DNA of 11,403 nt. It comes from SFWF01 sp045539095 (GTDB lineage: Bacteria; Bacillota; Clostridia; Oscillospirales; Acutalibacteraceae). The stretch covers positions 1 through 11,403 of the forward strand of contig JAZQER010000059.1 of the NCBI GenBank assembly GCA_045539095.1, written 5' to 3'. A program made the position numbers and the translations under genes. Shown here piece by piece: positions 1-5,557 of this stretch (position 1 is its first letter; each line of letters begins with the position of its first letter). The notes beneath the pieces are model-generated. The model saw only the letters and a list, made by a program, of their open reading frames with translations, was not told where the DNA came from and searched no databases.

Positions 1-79
1 GAGAGGGTGGATTCGAACCACCGAAGCTGAAAGCAGCAGATTTACAGTCTGTCCCCTTTGGCCACTCGGGAACTCTCCC
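1..79 (-). tRNA. tRNA-Tyr (anticodon GTA), 3' end cut by the window
   Basis: Read on the minus strand, the sequence folds as a class II tRNA. The acceptor 5' strand GGGAGAG is at 79-73. The anticodon stem CAGA/TCTG surrounds loop CTGTAAA, with anticodon GTA at 45-43. A long variable arm follows (about 36-26), then a T arm with stem GGTGG/CCACC and loop TTCGAAT. GTA plus the long variable arm identifies bacterial tRNA-Tyr. Only five of the seven 3' acceptor bases (CTCTC) are inside the window, so the last two pairs, the discriminator base and any encoded CCA lie beyond the left edge. It is transcribed away from the ABC operon. Confidence 0.96.
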
Positions 80-112
80 GTATTTAACTGTCACATTTTG
101 TGCGCGAATGAT

Positions 113-141
113 ATTATAGCATAGCGTTATTACATTGTCAA
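113..141 (-). promoter_or_regulatory. Consensus promoter of the tRNA-Tyr gene
   Basis: On the minus strand a perfect -35 box TTGACA (141-136) and a perfect -10 box TATAAT (118-113) are separated by exactly 17 bp. The -10 is preceded by TGC, an extended -10 motif. Transcription should start near 106, giving a leader of about 26 nt before the mature 5' end of the tRNA at 79. A full-consensus promoter fits the high demand for a stable RNA gene. Confidence 0.9.
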
Positions 142-186
142 GCATTAAATTTTAAAAATATACAGAATAATGCAATTTATTGGTGA

Positions 187-215
187 TTGATTTTTATGTC
201 AATTTCAAGTATAAT
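187..215 (+). promoter_or_regulatory. Sigma-70/A-type promoter of the gld-like ABC operon
   Basis: TTGATT (187-192) and TATAAT (210-215) are separated by 17 bp and lie about 100 bp upstream of the first ATG of the operon. The predicted start site is near 222, giving a leader of about 95 nt that is very AT-rich. The leader holds a small dyad, ACAAATT (249-255) against AATTTGT (261-267), and ends in the ribosome binding site AAGGAG (301-306) ten bases before the ATG. No operator or riboswitch is recognised. The promoter diverges from the tRNA promoter, about 45 bp away. Confidence 0.8.
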
Positions 216-316
216 ATTATGGATAATCTTAATGTTAAAAATTTATTTACAAATTGAAGAAATTTGTTTGGTAAATTATCATTGGTTGAAAATATATTCA
301 AAGGAGTAAACAAGCT

Positions 317-1393
317 ATGATAGAAGTATCGGGACTTAGTAAAAAATACGGAAATCATCTTGCTGTAAAGAATGCGAGCTTCTCTATCCAAAAGGGCGAG
401 ATTGTGGGCTTCCTCGGACCCAACGGCGCGGGTAAGTCCACCATAATGAATATTATGACGGGCTATCTTTCCCTTACCGAGGGCAGCGTGACTATCGACG
501 GTTTTGATATCGTCGAACAGCCGGAGCAGGCAAAGAGAAGAATAGGCTATCTGCCGGAACTTCCCCCTCTCTATATGGATATGACCGTAAGAGAATATCT
601 CAACTTTATGTATGACCTCAAAAAGGTTAAATTCCCCAAGAAGCCCCATATTGATGAGATACTGAAGCTTGTACGTATTGAGGATGTTCAGAACCGTATT
701 ATAAAGAATTTGTCCAAAGGTTACCGTCAGCGTGTAGGCATAGCTCAGGCGCTTATCGGAAACCCTGATCTGCTGATACTCGATGAGCCGACTGTAGGTC
801 TTGACCCGAAGCAGATCAAGGAGATAAGAAATCTTATAGTTCGTCTTGGTAAGAATCATACAATAATTCTCTCATCGCATATTCTTTCTGAAATTCAGGA
901 AATATGCAAGAGGGTCATTATTATAAATCGCGGAGATATCGTTGCTGACGATACACAGGACAATCTTTCAAAGACCCTGTCAACCGACCATTCCTTAACA
1001 GTTCGTGCGGTTGGTCGCGAGGAGGAGCTGTACAAGATTCTTTCTACTGTGCCCGGTATTAAATCGCTTAATTCTCTCGGTGTGAAAGAGCCTAATACCT
1101 GTGATTTTGTAATTGAACCGAAGACGGGTGTTGATCTTCGCCGTCATGTCAGCGAGAGACTGACCGAGCGCAATAAGACTATTCTTTCGCTCTATTCGAA
1201 TGAGCTTAGCCTTGAACAGATATTTCTCCGTCTTACCGACGTGTCGGGTAACTCGGTTATCCTTAATGAGAGCAAGAAAAAGGATAAGAAGTCTGCTGCT
1301 AAGGTAAAGATAGACTTTGAGTCGGGCGAAGCCGTTATCGGCGAAGAGACCGTTGAGGTAGTTACAAATGAAGAAAAAGGAGGAAGCAAATAA
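317..1393 (+). CDS. ABC transporter ATP-binding protein, GldA-like
   Basis: This is the cytoplasmic ATPase subunit of an ABC-2-type transporter, expected to hydrolyse ATP and drive the permease encoded next. The nucleotide-binding domain spans about residues 1-215: Walker A GPNGAGKST at 34-42, signature LSKGYRQRV at 132-140, Walker B LLILDEP at 152-158 with catalytic E157, and switch His H188 in LSSH. The Q-loop position reads YLPELPPLY, with Glu rather than the usual Gln; the YLPE-PPLY pattern is typical of GldA/natural-resistance-type ATPases. A C-terminal region of about 140 residues follows and ends in a Lys- and Glu-rich tail, making the protein (358 aa) longer than the roughly 300 aa usual for the family. 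The start is supported by AAGGAG at 301-306. Its TAA overlaps the next ATG as TAATG, which suggests translational coupling. The substrate cannot be read from the sequence. Confidence 0.93.
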   Translation: MIEVSGLSKKYGNHLAVKNASFSIQKGEIVGFLGPNGAGKSTIMNIMTGYLSLTEGSVTIDGFDIVEQPEQAKRRIGYLPELPPLYMDMTVREYLNFMYDLKKVKFPKKPHIDEILKLVRIEDVQNRIIKNLSKGYRQRVGIAQALIGNPDLLILDEPTVGLDPKQIKEIRNLIVRLGKNHTIILSSHILSEIQEICKRVIIINRGDIVADDTQDNLSKTLSTDHSLTVRAVGREEELYKILSTVPGIKSLNSLGVKEPNTCDFVIEPKTGVDLRRHVSERLTERNKTILSLYSNELSLEQIFLRLTDVSGNSVILNESKKKDKKSAAKVKIDFESGEAVIGEETVEVVTNEEKGGSK

Positions 1394-2094
1394 TGTCAGC
1401 GATATTTAAAAGAGAATTCCGTTCTTATTTCACTTCTCCGATAGGCTATGTTTTTGTCGCTATTATCCTCTTCTTTGAGGGAATGTTCTTTTCGCTCCTT
1501 TATAGTAGCGGCGTTACCGATATTACCGGTGTTTTTAGTATAGTTACATATGTTCTTGCTTTTGTACTTCCAGTACTTACGATGAGAATGCTGTCCGAGG
1601 ACAGAAAGCTCAAGGTTGATCAGGCACTTCTTACTGCTCCGGTTTCTATCGGAAAAATAGTAATGGGTAAGTTCTTTGCTGCTTTTGCTGTTTTCTGTAT
1701 ACCCGTGGTGTCAACGTTACTTTTCCAAGTTATAATAGCGGCAAAGGTTTCGGTTAACTGGCTGCTTTATCTTAACGCACTTGTAGGCATTTTGCTTTTA
1801 GGAGCCGCACTAATCTCTATAGGAATGTTCATTTCCTCTCTTACCGAAAGCTCGGTAATCTCCTGCATACTCACCCTTGTAATATTCTTGCTTCTGACGA
1901 TGGCGACATCCCTTTCAAGCCTGATTACGGTTTCGTGGATTGCTTCCGCAGTAGAGTATGTGGCTCTTTTTGATATTTACAATAATTTTATGGAAAGCGT
2001 GTTCCATATTACTGATGTTGTTTATCTGATTTCTATCTCAGGCGTGTTCTGCTTCCTTACAGTTCGCGCGGTTGAGAAGCGCAGATGGGCTTAA
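1393..2094 (+). CDS. ABC-2-type transporter permease, GldF-like
   Basis: This 233-aa integral membrane protein should be the permease half of the transporter. Six hydrophobic segments are visible at about residues 17-37, 48-65, 92-115, 123-146, 153-176 and 206-224, the layout of ABC-2 permeases. Between helices 2 and 3 lies MRMLSEDRKLKVDQALLTAP, which matches the cytoplasmic loop of GldF-type permeases (MR..sEE...gT.elLLt.P) thought to contact the ATPase. The N terminus begins with the usual amphipathic stretch IFKREFRSYFTSP. The ATG shares its A with the stop of the ATPase gene, and AAGGAGG lies at 1377-1383, inside the end of that gene. A single small permease suggests a homodimer. Substrate unknown. 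Confidence 0.9.
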   Translation: MSAIFKREFRSYFTSPIGYVFVAIILFFEGMFFSLLYSSGVTDITGVFSIVTYVLAFVLPVLTMRMLSEDRKLKVDQALLTAPVSIGKIVMGKFFAAFAVFCIPVVSTLLFQVIIAAKVSVNWLLYLNALVGILLLGAALISIGMFISSLTESSVISCILTLVIFLLLTMATSLSSLITVSWIASAVEYVALFDIYNNFMESVFHITDVVYLISISGVFCFLTVRAVEKRRWA

Positions 2095-2101
2095 AGGAGG
2101 T
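2093..2101 (+). promoter_or_regulatory. Ribosome binding site that sets the GldG-like start
   Basis: AAAGGAGGTG, essentially the full anti-16S complement, overlaps the stop codon of the permease gene and lies 8 nt before the ATG at 2109. An earlier in-frame ATG at 2085 has no such site and would place the start inside the permease gene, so 2109 is preferred. Confidence 0.85.
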
Positions 2102-2108
2102 GCCGACA

Positions 2109-3785
2109 ATGAAATTTATAAAGAAAAAATCAGACGAGGAGCTTTTGATTGAAAAGAGCGACGAGGTCGAAGCAGCTACCGATATCGAAGCTGAAAAAGC
2201 GAGCGCCAAGACAAAACGCAAAAAGTTCATTAACAAAGCAAAAATGAGATATGGCACCTATGCTTTGGCAATTTCGGCTATCGTTATCGCGGCTGCCGTG
2301 GCAGTTAATGTCCTTTTTGGAGTTCTTGCTAAGAGAGTCAACCTTGATCTGGATATCTCTCTTAAGGGTGAAAATACTCTAACCCAAGAGAACATTGATT
2401 TCCTTAAGACGATAGATATTCCGGTTACGCTCACGGTTTGTTCATCAAGAGAGATGTATGTCAGTTATCTTGATGCCTATATAGGAAGCTCTTTTGGAGT
2501 TTCAGAGTCAGGAGCTGATTATTATGAGCAGACCTTGCGTTTTCTTGACCTTTATGATGTTTATTCGGATAACATAACCGTAAAATATATTGACCTTCAG
2601 GACCCGTCAGCCGCAGAGGTCATCTCTGACTACAGTAATTACGGCCTTAAATACGGCGATATTATCGTATCGGCTACCCATACGGTAAACGGCGAGGAGA
2701 ACGTACGCGATACGGTGGTTGCATACGATGATCTTTACCATCTGACCAGTGACCCTTATTCGCAGTACTACGGATATGCTTCCTACGTTATAGGCGGCAA
2801 CTATTTTGAAAGAGCCGTCTCAGGTGCTATCAACAAGGTAATTGCTACCGAGACGGTTAAGGTTGGCGTTTTTGAGACCCACTGTACACCCTCTGCTACC
2901 GAATACTTTACAGGTATGCTAACGCTTAACAACTATGAGCTTGAGGGCATATCAGATTCAATAATTAGCGAGATTTCCGATGAATATTCTATGCTTATAA
3001 TCTCTTCGCCTACCGAAGATTTTACCGTAAGTGAGTTAGAGGCTATTGATACATGGCTTTATAATAACGGCGAACGCGGAAGAGGAGTGCTTTTCTTCGC
3101 TAACATCTCTTCGCCCGAATTGCCGAACCTTTACGCATATCTTGAAGAGTGGGGAATTGCGGTAGAGAGGGGAGTTATGTTCGACACGAACAGCCAGACC
3201 CGTTTGCCGAGCGATCCTAAAACTATGCTTTACAAGGCGACGACAGACAGCAATGAAATCGTAGATGCGGTTAAAGGTAGCACCACTACCTATATATTAG
3301 GTACAGCGGTACCGATTTCTACAACATTTGAGACTGACAGAAACAGGGATACATATGTTCCTATCACCACCTATAGCGAGACAGTAGCTGCAGCACCGCT
3401 TGATTCCAGCGTATCGTGGGAGCCTTCTGATAGCGATACACTTGAACAACGCGCAGGCGTTATCGTATCCTGTGAAGAGGAATATATTAACAGTGAGTCC
3501 AAGAGAAGCTATGTGGTTGCTTTTGCAAGTGACTCCTTTGTTTCTCAGAGCATCGTCGAGTATTACAGCTCTGCCGACAATATTTATGCGGCTATTAATA
3601 CCGCAAACCTTGTTACAGGCGTTGAGGATTCAGGCTTTACATTTGCAATGAAGGAGCTCGAAAGTGAAACCTATACAGTAACCGAGAGCGCCGCTAAAGC
3701 AATGCGTGTTATCTTCCAGTGGGTAATACCCGTACTTCTTATAGTTTGCGGAATATTTGTATTCGTAAGGAGGCTCCGTCGATGA
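2109..3785 (+). CDS. GldG-family ABC transporter auxiliary protein, membrane anchored
   Basis: This 558-aa protein has a charged cytoplasmic N terminus of about 48 residues rich in Lys and Glu, a first transmembrane helix at about 50-72, a large extracytoplasmic domain, and a second helix near 535-553 followed by RRLRR. That topology, and the sequence just after helix 1 (LDISLKGENTLTQENIDFLK, then IPVTLTV), match GldG/ABC_transp_aux proteins (Pfam PF09822 type), where a 'Lt.et...L..l..pV.i' block starts the outer domain. In Flavobacterium, GldA, GldF and GldG act together. In non-gliding Firmicutes the same trio is found but its cargo is not known. The start at 2109 follows a near-perfect ribosome binding site. 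The 3' end overlaps the next gene by ATGA. No catalytic motif was recognised. Confidence 0.87.
   Translation: MKFIKKKSDEELLIEKSDEVEAATDIEAEKASAKTKRKKFINKAKMRYGTYALAISAIVIAAAVAVNVLFGVLAKRVNLDLDISLKGENTLTQENIDFLKTIDIPVTLTVCSSREMYVSYLDAYIGSSFGVSESGADYYEQTLRFLDLYDVYSDNITVKYIDLQDPSAAEVISDYSNYGLKYGDIIVSATHTVNGEENVRDTVVAYDDLYHLTSDPYSQYYGYASYVIGGNYFERAVSGAINKVIATETVKVGVFETHCTPSATEYFTGMLTLNNYELEGISDSIISEISDEYSMLIISSPTEDFTVSELEAIDTWLYNNGERGRGVLFFANISSPELPNLYAYLEEWGIAVERGVMFDTNSQTRLPSDPKTMLYKATTDSNEIVDAVKGSTTTYILGTAVPISTTFETDRNRDTYVPITTYSETVAAAPLDSSVSWEPSDSDTLEQRAGVIVSCEEEYINSESKRSYVVAFASDSFVSQSIVEYYSSADNIYAAINTANLVTGVEDSGFTFAMKELESETYTVTESAAKAMRVIFQWVIPVLLIVCGIFVFVRRLRR
3767..3773 (+). promoter_or_regulatory. 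Ribosome binding site that sets the DUF4340 gene start
   Basis: AAGGAGG lies inside the last codons of the GldG-like gene, 8 nt before the ATG at 3782. The in-frame ATG at 3719 would extend the protein by 21 residues into the upstream gene without a comparable site, so the ATGA overlap start is chosen. Confidence 0.8.
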
Positions 3786-5422
3786 GTGAGTCCTTTGAGG
3801 ATAAGAGAGAGGAAACTCTTGAAGAAGAGGATACGTTTGAAGGCTCTACCATATTTTCGGCACCCGAGGAAAAGCACGACAAGGCAGAAAAACCGAAGCT
3901 GTGGAGAAAAATATTGCTTGGTACGGGAGTGCTTGTAGCTCTTGCGGCTGCTATTGTTGCAATAGTTATACTTGTGGCTGAGATAACAAACGATGACGAG
4001 ACCGAAGATACAACGCTTGAGTGGTATTTGCTCGGCGATTATGTGACTGTCTCAGAAACCACCGGCGTAGACGGTACCGTTTCTAAAACCGATACCTTTA
4101 ATTTTGATGCTTTTTCTGCCGTAGACCTCAAGAGTGAGACTATAGAGCTTGACTTTTATGCTAAAGGCGGTGAGGACGAGGATACAAACCGCGTCTGGCT
4201 CGAAAAGAGTATTCCTCAGGAATATACCAGCCAAACAACCGTTGAGGGAATGGTAGAAGCGGTTCTTGGACTTAAATATACAAGAATTATCAGCGAAACT
4301 GTCGAAGATATTTCTCTTTATGGTTTTGACAAGCCGGCGTATACGGCACTAATAAGCCCGAATAAGGGCGAAGCCTTTACCGTAACGGTAGGAAAGCAGT
4401 CGCCCGACCAGAGCGGATATTATGTTACCGTGTCAAACGGAACAAAGGTTTACCTTGTTAGAAATACTTATATTGACGATCTTGAGCTTGAGGATAAAAT
4501 GGAGCTTACCAAAGCTCTTTCTGTAGCCGCCTTTAGCGAGACCGAGGGCTCTGCAGAGTATTATACTTCGGGTTCGCTAGTGCTCTTTGATTATTTGTAT
4601 TTTACAAACTCAAATCTTAGTGATACATATAAATTTGTATCCGTAGACCGTTCAGAAGTCTCTGGCTACAACGCTTATAGAATTGAAGAACCGTTTGGAC
4701 GTGCGGCAAACGATACGGGCATCATTCCGGTAATCGAGTTGTTCGCCAACGGAATTGACAGTACCGGACTGTATGCTGTTTCAAAGACAAACGAGGATAT
4801 TAAAGCGTACGGTCTGGATAAGCCTGATATGACAGTTAGCATCAAGGCAGGAAAACAGGAGAGAGAAATTAAGGCGAAGCTTCAGAAAGATGGATATTAC
4901 GCCCTCATTTCAAGCGATATGGACGTCATTCTTAAGGTGTCGCCGGACAGCATTACTCCCGTTTCTATGACAGAAAAAGATATTTATTCGGTATTTATCT
5001 TTATCGAGACATTGGCAGATCTTAAAGATGTTACGGTTGAGGCGGACGGTGTTAAAACGACCTTCGGAGTCGTTACCGAATATGATGAAGAAACCGAAAA
5101 AGATAACATAACAGGTGTCACTATAAACGGAGGAGATGTCACAGCCCCTGAGGAGTTCCAGAGCTACTATCAGTTCCTGCTGGGTATCAGCGTTATAAAT
5201 TATGACCGTACCGATATTACGGGAAAAACTCCTGCGGCGACAATAACCCTCACTCGCAAGAATGGCGACGTATCATTTGTAATTGAGTATTACGAAGCGC
5301 AGAACGGACGCTATCAAGCTGTTGTGAACGGAGATCAGATGGGACTTATCGGTTCGTCTAATTTTAAGAATATAATCAAGTATGCAAATAATGTCGCTGA
5401 GGGTAAGCTATATAATTCTTAG
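3782..5422 (+). CDS. DUF4340 domain-containing membrane-anchored protein
   Basis: This 546-aa protein has an acidic N terminus of about 38 residues, one transmembrane helix at about 42-67 flanked by KPKLWRK, and a long extracytoplasmic part. Two repeats in the outer region each carry the DUF4340 hallmark G(F/L)DKP, at residues 181-185 and 344-348. Each is followed by beta-strand-rich sequence ending in a YY.(T/A).(I/V)S.....(V/L).KV/YLV pattern. The family has no assigned biochemical role. It often follows gldG-like genes, and it closes this operon with a 4-nt ATGA overlap, so a role as an extracytoplasmic partner of the transporter is inferred. There is no signal-peptidase or lipobox site. 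A terminator follows 40 bp after the stop. Confidence 0.86.
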   Translation: MSESFEDKREETLEEEDTFEGSTIFSAPEEKHDKAEKPKLWRKILLGTGVLVALAAAIVAIVILVAEITNDDETEDTTLEWYLLGDYVTVSETTGVDGTVSKTDTFNFDAFSAVDLKSETIELDFYAKGGEDEDTNRVWLEKSIPQEYTSQTTVEGMVEAVLGLKYTRIISETVEDISLYGFDKPAYTALISPNKGEAFTVTVGKQSPDQSGYYVTVSNGTKVYLVRNTYIDDLELEDKMELTKALSVAAFSETEGSAEYYTSGSLVLFDYLYFTNSNLSDTYKFVSVDRSEVSGYNAYRIEEPFGRAANDTGIIPVIELFANGIDSTGLYAVSKTNEDIKAYGLDKPDMTVSIKAGKQEREIKAKLQKDGYYALISSDMDVILKVSPDSITPVSMTEKDIYSVFIFIETLADLKDVTVEADGVKTTFGVVTEYDEETEKDNITGVTINGGDVTAPEEFQSYYQFLLGISVINYDRTDITGKTPAATITLTRKNGDVSFVIEYYEAQNGRYQAVVNGDQMGLIGSSNFKNIIKYANNVAEGKLYNS

Positions 5423-5462
5423 CACAAAAAAGGTATTGTATTCAAATTATGATAAAGTTTGA

Positions 5463-5495
5463 AAAAAGGCAACAGAAATGTTGCCTTTTTCTTTT
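5463..5495 (+). terminator. Intrinsic terminator of the ABC operon
   Basis: The hairpin arms GGCAACA (5468-5474) and TGTTGCC (5479-5485) enclose a GAAA tetraloop. The stem is extended by AAAAA (5463-5467) pairing with TTTTT (5486-5490), and a further CTTTT follows. It lies 40 bp after the stop of the DUF4340 gene. Because the A and T tracts are symmetrical it could also stop transcription arriving from the right. Confidence 0.92.
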
Positions 5496-5502
5496 ATTTG
5501 TG

Positions 5503-5527
5503 GTATTTTTATTGTGAGTAAAAATAC
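5503..5527. repeat. Perfect AT-rich dyad upstream of the first GH2 gene
   Basis: GTATTTTTA (5503-5511) and TAAAAATAC (5519-5527) are perfect 9-bp inverted repeats around TTGTGAG. The dyad lies between the operon terminator and the ribosome binding site GGAGG (5544-5548) of the GH2-type gene, where its promoter must be. It may be an operator for a dimeric regulator. Alternatively, since TTTTTT follows at 5532-5537, it may be a weak second terminator hairpin. No convincing -35/-10 pair was found here; TTGTGG (5498-5503) with TAAAAA (5519-5524) is only a poor match. Confidence 0.5.
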
Positions 5528-5557
5528 TCTATTTTTTCCTCACGGAGGCTGAAAATT

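Noticed and set aside
194..859. Long open frame on the minus strand over the promoter and the ATPase gene
   Set aside because: It lies antisense to a clearly coding ABC ATPase with all motifs, and its translation shows no recognisable domain.
2085..2108. Upstream ATG extending the GldG-like protein by eight residues
   Set aside because: It lies inside the permease gene without a ribosome binding site, while AAAGGAGGTG sits at the right distance from 2109.
3719..3781. Upstream ATG extending the DUF4340 protein by 21 residues
   Set aside because: The extension overlaps the transmembrane-coding end of the GldG-like gene; AAGGAGG at 3767-3773 points to 3782.
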